DNA of 64,000 nt from NCBI RefSeq assembly GCF_030440555.1, contig NZ_CP047118.1:620001-684000 (forward strand). The letters are read 5' to 3'. Shown here piece by piece: positions 46,612 to 54,726 of the stretch; positions within the stretch are counted from its first letter, which is position 1; every line of letters starts with the position of its first letter. The stretch is from Corynebacterium caspium DSM 44850. GTDB lineage: Bacteria; Actinomycetota; Actinomycetes; Mycobacteriales; Mycobacteriaceae. Under the pieces are notes generated by a model, which did not search any database, had not been told where the DNA came from, and was given only the letters and a program-made list of their open reading frames with translations. The position numbers were made by a program, and so were the translations under genes.

Positions 46612-47997
46612 TTAAAAAGGTGGCTGCTCTGAGAACACCGGATTGCTAAGTTGATGCTCAGTAAAACCTATTAGATCGTAGAGTCTTTGAGCTGGCCAGA
46701 TAGCAATATTTTGACCTCGCTCTTGATATTTGCGGGCTTTTTTCTCATTGCCGGTAATTGATTCCCAAGCACCCACAATCAATATTGTGGTCTTTAAGGT
46801 TACTGATTTTTTAGGAGTTCCCCCATAGTCTGCGATAGCTGCAAAGATTTCCTCTTTTTGATAAGGAGTGAAATCCCCAGTAAGGACCACAATTTGTCCA
46901 AATAGTGGGTTATTTGGATCTGCATTTGGATTAGCCGTGGGAAGTTCTTTAGGTGCAGATACTGCTTTCCAGCTGTGATATTTACCAGCAGGCTTTGAGC
47001 TTTCGGGTTTATTTTCTGGTTTAGGAGTAGCTGTAGCAAGAACTGGACTAAGTATTTCTCCTTCTAAAACCCCCAGCTCAAAACCACGACTATGGAAAAA
47101 CTCTGCCAAGTTGCCTTGGAACTTATCTTGGCGGGCAAAGGTGGTTAGAATCTGGCCAGTAGCCCGAGAATCCGCAAGCGCATCGTGATCCTTCAAGCTG
47201 TCAATGCTTAGAGCTGTAGCAATGGCATCTAGGGAATTGCTAGCGCCGCCGTGCTTGCGCTGTCGCGAAATTAATAAAGTGCAGCCATATTCAATTTTTG
47301 GCAATTTCGCCGCGGTATTTGAAACTAGGGTGGCTTCTTGTAAACCGCCGAGATCGAAAGCTGCATTATGTGCCAGCAGTGGAAGATTGCCAATAAAAGC
47401 GAGAAATTCTGGAAGAATCTCTATGAATTTTGGTTTGCCAACTAGGTCAGCTGCAGTAAAACCGTGGGTTTCAGTATTGAAAGGCGCAAAACCCTCCAAA
47501 CCCGCTGGCGGTTGGCATATCCAGCTTTTGGCGTCAACTTCCAAACCATCGATGAATTTCACCACTCCGATTTGGTAGATAGAACCCCGGTTCGAATTCG
47601 CAGTGTCGATATTAAAGGCCACAAAATTCAATCCGGGTATCGAATCTTTAAGATTGCTTAATTCTGGAAAAGGAAGCTGCGCAGCAATTTCTGTTTCTGA
47701 GCCTGTAGCGGCATTTTTCAGGGCTAATTCCAGCGCTGAAATAAAGGCTTGGGCCTGGTCCTTTTTAGTTGGAGCAAATTTAATAGTGCTAAGGATTTCT
47801 CCTGCAGATCCTAAAATATCTAAGGTTCCGAAGTTTAAAATGCCGGGGGCCTGAAAAGTGAAAGACTTAATGCTATCCAGCGGAATTTCGGTTTCCCGAG
47901 CACCGCGCAGCGCCGTTATTAGCGGAGAATTATCTACATGTAGGACTCCAGAGCGAAATATAAGTCGGGCCCCATAGGCTGGATAAGCTACGAACAT
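46612..47997 (-). CDS. DnaQ-like DEDD exonuclease with BRCT domain, altered motif I
   Basis: A 461-residue three-part protein. Residues 1-95 form a beta-rich N-terminal module, 125-290 a DEDDh exonuclease domain, and 365-445 a BRCT domain (GQIVVLTGDF, GGTPKKSVTLKTTILIVG). Exo II is HNAAFD (210-215) and Exo III HDALAD (271-276), both intact. Exo I reads FNID (128-131): the first metal-binding Asp is Asn129 (codon 47611-47613, AAT) and the usual Glu is Asp131. Corynebacterial homologues as I recall them have D-x-E. Activity may be lost or altered. Confidence 0.88.
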   Translation of the reverse strand: MFVAYPAYGARLIFRSGVLHVDNSPLITALRGARETEIPLDSIKSFTFQAPGILNFGTLDILGSAGEILSTIKFAPTKKDQAQAFISALELALKNAATGSETEIAAQLPFPELSNLKDSIPGLNFVAFNIDTANSNRGSIYQIGVVKFIDGLEVDAKSWICQPPAGLEGFAPFNTETHGFTAADLVGKPKFIEILPEFLAFIGNLPLLAHNAAFDLGGLQEATLVSNTAAKLPKIEYGCTLLISRQRKHGGASNSLDAIATALSIDSLKDHDALADSRATGQILTTFARQDKFQGNLAEFFHSRGFELGVLEGEILSPVLATATPKPENKPESSKPAGKYHSWKAVSAPKELPTANPNADPNNPLFGQIVVLTGDFTPYQKEEIFAAIADYGGTPKKSVTLKTTILIVGAWESITGNEKKARKYQERGQNIAIWPAQRLYDLIGFTEHQLSNPVFSEQPPF

Positions 47998-48040
47998 ACA
48001 GAATAATTCCTCTTCTAATTTAAATTTTTGCCTCGGTATT

Positions 48041-48688
48041 TCACACCGTATCTGGTGGGGTGGACACTGCCTTAATAATCAGTCGAACACCGGCAAGGAA
48101 ATAGTCTTCGAGGTCTAGGGTAATTACTTCACCACCAATTTCAGCTAATTGATTGCCTGCCTGCTCTGTACTGATTGCTCCAATACAAAAATGTATTAAG
48201 GTCAAAGCCCCTAATTCGCTAGCCTCAGCGGTAGTCCCTTGATGGTAGCTAAAGCTTTGTTGGAAGATTTCCAAAATGGATTTGCGCAGGTTAGACATGG
48301 AAATTCCGGTGCTAATAATCTCTGCACCATCTGGTACTGCTAATACTTCTGACCGTAATTTTAGAGCTAGGTCTTCGGGCGTTGGCAGTGGAGTTGCGTC
48401 GGAAAGATCAGCCTTGGATTCCAAGATTCCAGCCAAAATACGGCGAGTTATGGCCTCAAGTAAGGACTGTTTATTTTTTACATGCCAGTACAAGGCGCCT
48501 GGAGCGACATTTAATTGACCTGCTACTCGACGCATCGTCATATCCCCAAGGCCGTATGTTTGCAGGATCTGCAAGGCTGCATCGATAATGGCTTCCTTAT
48601 CGAGGGGCTTATTTATCCGAGGCTGCCTAGGTGTTTTAGCTGATTTTGCCCCGTGATTTCCACCAGAAGATGACGCCACTCTATTCAT
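48041..48688 (-). CDS. TetR-family transcriptional regulator
   Basis: A 215-residue regulator. The N-terminal extension is basic and Gly/Ser-rich; the TetR helix-turn-helix is at about residues 33-80 (AIIDAALQILQTYGLGDMTMRRVAGQL, APGALYWHVKNKQSLLEAI). The C-terminal ligand-binding domain is divergent. Ligand and operon are unknown; the exonuclease gene follows on the same strand and a lipoprotein gene is divergent, either of which could be controlled. No clear palindrome was found in the 129-bp divergent region. Confidence 0.88.
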   Translation of the reverse strand: MNRVASSSGGNHGAKSAKTPRQPRINKPLDKEAIIDAALQILQTYGLGDMTMRRVAGQLNVAPGALYWHVKNKQSLLEAITRRILAGILESKADLSDATPLPTPEDLALKLRSEVLAVPDGAEIISTGISMSNLRKSILEIFQQSFSYHQGTTAEASELGALTLIHFCIGAISTEQAGNQLAEIGGEVITLDLEDYFLAGVRLIIKAVSTPPDTV

Positions 48689-48768
48689 AACTAGCCATTG
48701 TGCCTGTATTATGCCGCAGAGGAAAGGTTGCAGCTAGGTGATAAATACCCTAAAGCGCCTCGGATGCT

Positions 48769-48774
48769 TATTAT
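48769..48774 (+). promoter_or_regulatory. Candidate -10 box for the lipoprotein gene
   Basis: TATTAT in the divergent region, 43 bases before ATG 48818, whose ribosome-binding site is GGGAG. Confidence 0.4.
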
Positions 48775-48817
48775 GGACTCTAATATTTACTAAATACCTT
48801 GGGAGATTGATCGTCTA

Positions 48818-49471
48818 ATGAAAAGTTCGTCTGTAACTAAGGCAGCCCTTGCAGTAATTGTGGCACTCCCTCTGGTGTTAACTGCGTGCGGCAAAGATGA
48901 AGATGCCAGTTCGACAGCAGCTAGCTCTACTAAGGCAGTTGCGACGGCAACCGCTACCAAAACTTCCACCTCAGCGATGACTTCCACCACGGAAACCAGC
49001 ACTGAGAAGAGCACCGATGCCCAGCCTCCTGCTCCTGCTCCGCAGGCACCGGTTGAGCCTTTGCCTAACCCGCTGGAAAATCTACAAACAGATCTCAAGC
49101 AACCCACCGCAGTTAATGGTAGCCCGGCAAATCAGGCAGATGCGGAACAAATTCGGAATCTTATTAGTGGTTTAAATAAGCAGACCACCTTGCGCGGTCT
49201 TTATAATTACATCACCGATAATTCCTGTAAGCCCATCTTGGATGCCAATGGTGGAGCGGAAGCTCTGCGGGCTCGTTCTAATGAAGTTGCGGATGCCTTG
49301 ATCACTGATTCTGGTATCGATTGGCGTTTAGGCACTGCAGTTGATGACATCCAAACCAAGGGCCAAGACGCTTCTGCCAATGTGACTAGCACCGTAAATG
49401 GCGCTCCTACTACCCAGGTAATGCGGTTCACCCGTGAAGGCAATTCCTGGAAGATGTGTAGCGAGCTATAA
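48818..49471 (+). CDS. Lipoprotein of unknown function
   Basis: A 217-residue predicted lipoprotein: signal peptide with hydrophobic core AALAVIVALPLVLTAC and lipobox LTAC (Cys24), then a long Ser/Thr/Ala linker with a Pro-rich end, and a C-terminal domain of about 130 residues (DAEQIRNLISGLNKQTTLRGLYNYI, TQVMRFTREGNSWKMCSEL) containing two Cys that may pair. Related in layout to the MTB12-like lipoprotein at 31837. The next membrane-protein gene follows 12 bases later. Confidence 0.8.
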   Translation: MKSSSVTKAALAVIVALPLVLTACGKDEDASSTAASSTKAVATATATKTSTSAMTSTTETSTEKSTDAQPPAPAPQAPVEPLPNPLENLQTDLKQPTAVNGSPANQADAEQIRNLISGLNKQTTLRGLYNYITDNSCKPILDANGGAEALRARSNEVADALITDSGIDWRLGTAVDDIQTKGQDASANVTSTVNGAPTTQVMRFTREGNSWKMCSEL

Positions 49472-49483
49472 AGCTCAAATTTT

Positions 49484-50035
49484 ATGGTTACTAAAAAGCC
49501 CATTTCCGCACCTCGAACCATCCGTCCACGATGGCTGCAAGCTGCTTGGTTAGTCACGGTAATTGTATTAGCCAATGCAGTTTCGGGTGTGGCCTGGGGC
49601 TTCCTGTGGCCTACCACCCTTACTGAGCGCACTCCAGAAGGGTTGATTTATGTTGGGTCAACTCCTGATGTTTTTGGGCGCTGGCTTTTATATGTGGTTT
49701 CATCGGGGCTAATTGCAGCTATAGCCGGGGTAATTTATGGCATCCGAAAGCCAGGGAAATCAGGAGATTCCAGCTATCTGGGAAGTGGCTTGGTGGTATT
49801 AGTGGCATTCTCTGCTGCCCTAGGTTCTTTTATGTTCTTTGATAGCGCAGCGTTAGTTGCCCAAATACTGCATCCCCTTCCTGCTCCGGCACTTATTCAA
49901 AGCTTGGAATTAGGTACCCAGCTAGAAGTAGCTATTCCGATATCCCAGTGGCCAGTAGCTTATATTTTTCCGGCTTTTCTAGGAGCCTTAAGTACGTGGG
50001 CTACGCTGTTATATAAACAGTTCCACATTGCCTAG
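49484..50035 (+). CDS. Four-helix membrane protein (DUF2567-like)
   Basis: A 183-residue protein with four transmembrane helices (about residues 20-40, 67-85, 98-118 and 158-177). The first loop contains FLWPTTLTERTPEGLIYVGS, the third LGTQLEVAIPISQWPVAYIF; this layout resembles actinobacterial DUF2567 proteins, though I am not sure. Probably cotranscribed with the lipoprotein upstream; ends at a strong terminator. Confidence 0.7.
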   Translation: MVTKKPISAPRTIRPRWLQAAWLVTVIVLANAVSGVAWGFLWPTTLTERTPEGLIYVGSTPDVFGRWLLYVVSSGLIAAIAGVIYGIRKPGKSGDSSYLGSGLVVLVAFSAALGSFMFFDSAALVAQILHPLPAPALIQSLELGTQLEVAIPISQWPVAYIFPAFLGALSTWATLLYKQFHIA

Positions 50036-50040
50036 TTATC

Positions 50041-50070
50041 ACCGCCTCTGGTAATCCTGAGGCGGTTTTT
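50041..50070 (+). terminator. Rho-independent terminator
   Basis: ACCGCCTC (50041-50048) pairs with GAGGCGGT (50059-50066), followed by TTTTT. Confidence 0.92.
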
Positions 50071-50234
50071 ATATGCCAAATTTTGGGAGATATCTCTTAA
50101 AACTTGGAATGCATTAGGATCCCGATTGCAGGAGTTGCAGGAATAGAAAAGCATCGTTAAAACCTAATATTATTGGGCTGATTTCGGCGGCAGCCTGGAA
50201 TAAAAATACTCAATAAGCAAAGGAATGGTCCTAG

Positions 50235-51536
50235 GTGAATAACACATGGCAACCGCACGAACCGGCCGTGCCAACTGTCAGTATGTGGCAAATATCTGGA
50301 TATATTCCCACCCTCATTGCGGTAGCTTGTGCTTTTGGAGCTTGGTCTTTATTGCTACCGGTAGTTCCTACTGCAGTACTTGATAGTGGGGGAGGGGAAG
50401 CTTTAGCCGGGGCTACTACGGGCATTTTTATGGCCACCACGGTGCTCACCCAGATTTTCACTCCGGCGGCTTTGCGACGCTGGGGATATACGCCGGTAAT
50501 GGTAGTTGCGGCTAGCTTATTGGGAGTACCAGCTTTAGGTCACCTCTTTGGGATGACTGCGGTTCCGGCCTTATTATTTTCAGCGATTCGCGGGGTTGGC
50601 TTTGGGGCGCTGTCAGTTTCTGATTCCGCGCTAATTGCCGAAATAGTGCCTGTGCGCCTTTTAGGTAAAGCTACGGGCATGTTGGGGGTATTTATTGGTT
50701 TCTCGCAGATGATTTTCCTACCTTTGGGCCTAGCTATTGCCCATTCATCTTTAGGTTTTAATGCGGTTTATATAATTGCTGCCATCGTGGCTTTGATAGC
50801 GGGTTTTATGTGTTTACGTATTCCACGCCTTTACCCAGCTAAGCCTGAGGTAGCTGGGGAAAATAGGCTAAATAGTCCGCGAGTTGCTACTTGGAAACTA
50901 GTTACTGTTCCAGCTATTGCCATGGCTACTATTGCTATGAGCTTTGGAGCTATTTCTTCTTTTTTGCCGGTGGCTGTGCGCGAGCTTGATCCACATGCCG
51001 GGGTAATTATTGGTGGGGTAATCCTTTCAATTGTGGGTGGGGTTTCCATGCTTTTCCGTTATCTTTCAGGAATGGTGGCGGATCGGCTGGGGCGCCCGGG
51101 ATCCACCATGATAATTGGGCAGGTTCTCGGATTTTTCGGGGCTTTGCTGCTAGCTTTAACTTTGCAGCAAGGTTGGAGTATCTGGCCACTGGTGCTGGGA
51201 TCAATATTTTTTGGGGCAGGTTTTGGTTTCGTCCAAAATGAGTCTTTGCTATTTATGTTCTCTCGATTGCCGCGTACCCAAATTTCGGCAGCTTCAGCGC
51301 TTTGGAATGGTTCCTATGATGCAGGAACTGGGGTGGGATCTTTTGCCTTAGGGGCAGTAGCTGCATATTTTGCTTATCAAGGGGCCTTTGGTGCCGGTGC
51401 ACTGCTGATATTTTTTGGTTTAGTAGTTACCCTTTTGGATTATTTCATGGGCAAGCATCGTATTACTCCTTATGGCAATACTCGGGCCCGGCTGCGTAAT
51501 TTGCGCACCATCCATGAGCGTTCTCCAAATGACTAA
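50235..51536 (+). CDS. Major facilitator superfamily transporter
   Basis: A 433-residue protein with twelve transmembrane helices and a central basic loop around residue 200. Motif A-like sequences are LTQIFTPAALRRWGYTPVMV after helix 2 and GMVADRLGRPGSTM in the second half. Substrate unknown. In C. glutamicum a related transporter gene lies within the his cluster between hisB and hisH (recalled); here it is followed directly by a HisA remnant. GTG start 50235 with AAAGGAAT upstream. Confidence 0.87.
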   Translation: MNNTWQPHEPAVPTVSMWQISGYIPTLIAVACAFGAWSLLLPVVPTAVLDSGGGEALAGATTGIFMATTVLTQIFTPAALRRWGYTPVMVVAASLLGVPALGHLFGMTAVPALLFSAIRGVGFGALSVSDSALIAEIVPVRLLGKATGMLGVFIGFSQMIFLPLGLAIAHSSLGFNAVYIIAAIVALIAGFMCLRIPRLYPAKPEVAGENRLNSPRVATWKLVTVPAIAMATIAMSFGAISSFLPVAVRELDPHAGVIIGGVILSIVGGVSMLFRYLSGMVADRLGRPGSTMIIGQVLGFFGALLLALTLQQGWSIWPLVLGSIFFGAGFGFVQNESLLFMFSRLPRTQISAASALWNGSYDAGTGVGSFALGAVAAYFAYQGAFGAGALLIFFGLVVTLLDYFMGKHRITPYGNTRARLRNLRTIHERSPND

Positions 51537-51585
51537 AATTCCTACCCGCCAAAGCCTTAACTAAAGCGCAGTAAGATAGGTCACT

Positions 51586-52128
51586 ATGTTGCCCCAAACA
51601 TTAACTACCAGTACTTGGCCTCTTGCAAACCCGGACTTTAGGGCTCAAATTTCTGCTCCCGATGCCACCAGCTCAGCCGGTATCTACTTATTAAGCACTG
51701 CACCGTTTAATCTGCATGACGCTCAGCTCGGTGATTTTCTAGCTCGCAGTGAAGTTCCAGTTTTCCTGCGAACCCAGGTTACTGCTCCGGGTGAAATTCT
51801 TGATTCTGCCCTTCTAAATCCGCATTGCTGGGTAGTTGATATTGCTAGGTGTGGCCCCGATCTTCACATTTTAAGCGAACTGGGGGTGTCGCCTGCGCAG
51901 TTGGCTGTGGAATTGGAATTGCAAAAAATAGGGCCAGAATGGGTTTTGGAAAATGCTTCGGAAGAATTCCTGGGAGGAGGGGATTTATGGGAGATTTTGG
52001 AGCATTTAGACGGTTTGGGTCTGGGGGCGGTGCTGATACGGGCGAGTCAATCGGCAACAGAATTTGATGAAGATTTTCTATTTTCACTAGTCGAAGCCGT
52101 AGATGTGCCCATTAAGATCGTGAAGTAA
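51586..52128 (+). CDS. Degenerate HisA/PriA-like protein
   Basis: A 180-residue open frame that aligns by eye to the middle of phosphoribosyl isomerase HisA/PriA. Residues 131-145 (GGDLWEILEHLDGLG) match the family's DGGDLWEVLERLxxxG, followed by AVLIRAS and a shortened end at VDVPIKIVK, where the family continues with the phosphate-binding GG loop. The N-terminal AVDVxxGxxVRLxQG part with the catalytic Asp is missing, and the VELxGGIR loop is replaced by VFLRTQV. Normal length is about 240. It lies between the MFS gene and impA exactly where hisA lies in C. glutamicum. No internal stop. Likely inactive; decaying or repurposed. Confidence 0.75.
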   Translation: MLPQTLTTSTWPLANPDFRAQISAPDATSSAGIYLLSTAPFNLHDAQLGDFLARSEVPVFLRTQVTAPGEILDSALLNPHCWVVDIARCGPDLHILSELGVSPAQLAVELELQKIGPEWVLENASEEFLGGGDLWEILEHLDGLGLGAVLIRASQSATEFDEDFLFSLVEAVDVPIKIVK

Positions 52129-52134
52129 GTAACC

Positions 52135-52938
52135 ATGCCAATAAATGCTGTGCCAGAGTTTGAGTGGGGCCAGATTCTGACCGCCATAGCTAAGCCTTTA
52201 GCGGTTGCAGAAACTATGTTTATTTCCGGTTTGGGAGCTAAACCAGTTCATCCTAAAGGGCCGCAAGATTTTGCTACTGATATTGACTTAGAAATTGAAG
52301 CTTTTTTGCGCACCGAGCTGTGTGAGAAAACTGGATATCCAGTATTAGGCGAAGAATTCGGGGGTATTTGTTATCAAGAAGATTTTAGCTGGATGGTAGA
52401 TCCTGTCGATGGAACCACTAATTTTTCCACTGGTTCCCCGCTTTGTGCCATTCTTATTGCTTTGCTTTATAAATCCCAACCAATAGGCGCCATTATTTCT
52501 ATGCCATTTTTAGAAAAGCGGCTTAGCGCTGGCTATGGGCAAGGTTTATATATTAATGGAAAACCTGCAGCTAGACGACGCAAATGGGATTCTCGTAATG
52601 GCCAAATTGCTTTTTCTTCCTTAGTACCTGGCCAACTATTAGAAAATTTCGAAAATTTAGGTTTAAGGCCTCGTATAACAGGTTCAGTAGGAGTAAGTTT
52701 AGCTTTTGCAACTACCGGAATTGTGGATGCGGCGATATCTTTTTCACCGCATCCTTGGGATAATGCCGCCGGAGCGCTGGCAGCGCGGGAGGCAGGTTTG
52801 CAAGTAACCACCGCCGGTGGCCAGCCTTGGAATGTAAATTCACCCAACTTGGTAGTGGCAGCTCCAGAGATCCATGACTTAGTGATTGCAGAACTTATAG
52901 CGGCAAATTGTGCCGATTCCCAGCAACAGTCTTCTTAG
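52135..52938 (+). CDS. impA: Inositol monophosphatase family protein
   Basis: A 267-residue magnesium-dependent phosphatase. Metal-binding motifs are GEEFG near residue 76, WMVDPVDGTTNFSTG near residue 92-106 and HPWDNAAGALAAREAG near residue 215. The ATDIDLEIEAFL segment precedes. In C. glutamicum impA lies between hisA and hisF (recalled), and some members act as histidinol phosphatase; with the his genes missing here a myo-inositol phosphate or related role is more likely. Starts six bases after the HisA-like gene. Confidence 0.88.
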   Translation: MPINAVPEFEWGQILTAIAKPLAVAETMFISGLGAKPVHPKGPQDFATDIDLEIEAFLRTELCEKTGYPVLGEEFGGICYQEDFSWMVDPVDGTTNFSTGSPLCAILIALLYKSQPIGAIISMPFLEKRLSAGYGQGLYINGKPAARRRKWDSRNGQIAFSSLVPGQLLENFENLGLRPRITGSVGVSLAFATTGIVDAAISFSPHPWDNAAGALAAREAGLQVTTAGGQPWNVNSPNLVVAAPEIHDLVIAELIAANCADSQQQSS

Positions 52939-52977
52939 ATTTTTTTAAAAGCTCCTTCTAGAAAGAGGCCGCTATAA

Positions 52978-53700
52978 ATGGAAACCCCGCCACCTGCTGT
53001 ATTAGATACCGCGCAGCCAACCTCAAAAAAATCTCGCGGAATCTGGAAGTATTTGATGGTTCTGGCATTAATCCTGATTGCTGTGTCTGCCAGGTTGGTG
53101 TGGATCACTGCCACAGTTGTCGATGATAAGGCCGGTGGTTCTAGACATCAGCTCACTGGGGTGGCGTGGGCGCCTATAGTTCTGGCTGGCCAGATAGTAC
53201 TAGCTATGGGATTTATTTTATTAATAGTATTTAAATTCCAGTTTAGAAAGATTTTGGGGACTATATGTGCCGGGGCTTCTTTAGGATTGCTTTGGTCGCC
53301 TTTACAATTATTATTTAGTGGCGTTGATCTGGAAAGAGTACAAATATTATTGCTAAGTGGTGTGGCCAGCCAAAAATCCAATGCCCCAATTACGATTTCC
53401 CAATGGGCCACAGTAAGTGGGGCAGAAGTGCACAAATTAGCGCTATTGCTGGCTTGCTTGGGAAGTCTTTGTGCTTTCTTAGCCGCAATGGGAGCAATCT
53501 TGCAGAAACCGGCAGGAATAGGGCAAAAAACTGTGCAACAGGGCGCTAAAGATATTTCGGCAACCTCAAAATATCAACGTGCGACTCATAAAAAGGAAAG
53601 ATTAAATAAGGCATTGGAGGAGTATCCAGAATCTGAGGATGTGATGTGGGATGCCTTGGATGCCGATATGGATCCCACTGATTACCAGGGACGGGGGTAA
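52978..53700 (+). CDS. Trp-biosynthesis-associated membrane protein (TIGR02234-like)
   Basis: A 240-residue protein with four transmembrane helices (about 24-45, 67-88, 93-113 and 158-178) and a hydrophilic acidic C-terminus with DVMWDALDADMDPTDYQGRG. The first extracytoplasmic loop (SARLVWITATVVDD...HQLTGVAWAP) matches the actinobacterial TIGR02234 family usually found beside trpC. Function unknown. AAAGAGG lies ten bases upstream of ATG. hisF and hisI, expected between impA and this gene in C. glutamicum, are absent. Confidence 0.8.
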   Translation: METPPPAVLDTAQPTSKKSRGIWKYLMVLALILIAVSARLVWITATVVDDKAGGSRHQLTGVAWAPIVLAGQIVLAMGFILLIVFKFQFRKILGTICAGASLGLLWSPLQLLFSGVDLERVQILLLSGVASQKSNAPITISQWATVSGAEVHKLALLLACLGSLCAFLAAMGAILQKPAGIGQKTVQQGAKDISATSKYQRATHKKERLNKALEEYPESEDVMWDALDADMDPTDYQGRG

Positions 53701-53837
53701 TAAAATTCAAAATTATGTTCCCTGATCTGGGCATTGGTAACCTTCTGGCCAGGGTATCTCAGCTGGTGCTTTAGCAGGCCACTAACAAGCGTCCACCGCA
53801 TAGGGATTTTTAGGGGACGTGGAGAAGGGAATGCATT
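53701..53837 (+). other. Spacer before the TrpC-like gene
   Basis: A 137-bp gap with two loose inverted repeats (TGGCC/GGCCA and GTCC/GGAC arms) and a 19-codon frame starting at 53715 without ribosome-binding site and without Trp codons. I see no attenuator or T-box. The GGAGAAGGG just before ATG 53838 is the ribosome-binding site of the next gene. Confidence 0.4.
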
Positions 53838-54647
53838 ATGGGGCGCAACACTTTGACAGTTTCACCGGGAAGTGGACCTGTTTTATCGTCTTGCTGCCGT
53901 GCGACAAAAGGCAAAGAAACTTTGGTAGATATTCTTGCCGAAGTATATTTGCGTGAACAGCGCATTTCCTTTGCAAAAATGAAGCAGCTCTCATATGAGT
54001 CTCCGCTGCCGCAGTCGGTGCGCGAAGTTCTGAATTCTCCCGGCTGTGTCGTAATTCCTGAAATTTGCCGGGGTGGCAAATTAATGAGACAGGGAGTCCT
54101 CGAAGGCTTAAAGAACACCGGAATCGAATTTCTTGCCTGTCGGGCTAAAGCTGCCCAGGAAATAATGCCGGTAGTGCAGCAAATCAGTGATATCCCAGTT
54201 TTAAATACTGATTGCATCGTAGATCCTTATCAAATCCATGAAGCTCGGGCCCGTGGAGCTGCAGCTGTGGTATTAGAAGCCAAATTGCTAGCGGATGCTC
54301 GCCTTATCGCTTTATTAGATCGCGCGGAAACCTTAGGTATGGAAGGCATTGTGGAATGTGAAACCACCGCCGCTGTCGATAGAGCATTGCGATTTGGGGC
54401 CGAAACTATCATTGTTACGGAAGATATTTTAGAAACCATTGCGGTGGGGATGCCTTCAGGAATCACGATAATTGCCAGGGTAGAAGTGCATCCAGAGATT
54501 TCGATTTTTGATCTGAGCGCTTGTGGTGCTGATGCAATTATGGTGCGATATAACGATTTTGGGGCTGATGGAAAAACTACTCGTCAAGCGATCCGACGGT
54601 TGCACATAATGGGAAAACATCCAGCTTGTCCGATTTTGAATCGCTAG
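53838..54647 (+). CDS. Divergent TrpC-like protein lacking catalytic residues
   Basis: A 269-residue protein homologous along its length to indole-3-glycerol phosphate synthase. Residues 127-141 (IVDPYQIHEARARGA) and 163-185 (AETLGMEGIVE...VDRAL) match the family closely. Of the catalytic set, the Glu in IPEIC (75) and in IVECE (173) remain, but the Lys two residues after the first Glu is Cys77, the essential Lys of RKDFIVDPYQ is Thr124 (NTDCIVDPYQ), the Asn of the xNxRNL motif is Thr194 and the AESG motif is ARVEV. Indole-glycerol phosphate synthesis is therefore unlikely. C. glutamicum has a second trpC-like gene at this place next to lgt (recalled). Confidence 0.82.
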   Translation: MGRNTLTVSPGSGPVLSSCCRATKGKETLVDILAEVYLREQRISFAKMKQLSYESPLPQSVREVLNSPGCVVIPEICRGGKLMRQGVLEGLKNTGIEFLACRAKAAQEIMPVVQQISDIPVLNTDCIVDPYQIHEARARGAAAVVLEAKLLADARLIALLDRAETLGMEGIVECETTAAVDRALRFGAETIIVTEDILETIAVGMPSGITIIARVEVHPEISIFDLSACGADAIMVRYNDFGADGKTTRQAIRRLHIMGKHPACPILNR

Positions 54648-54726
54648 AGTACCTGCTCAAAGGCATTAAACTTGCCTGCGAAAACGTAGCCTTTCCGATC
54701 CTTTGAATTTAAGGCACACTAGAACA

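Noticed and set aside
53715..53774. 19-codon frame before the TrpC-like gene as a possible trp leader peptide
   Set aside because: It contains no Trp codon, has no ribosome-binding site and no following attenuator.
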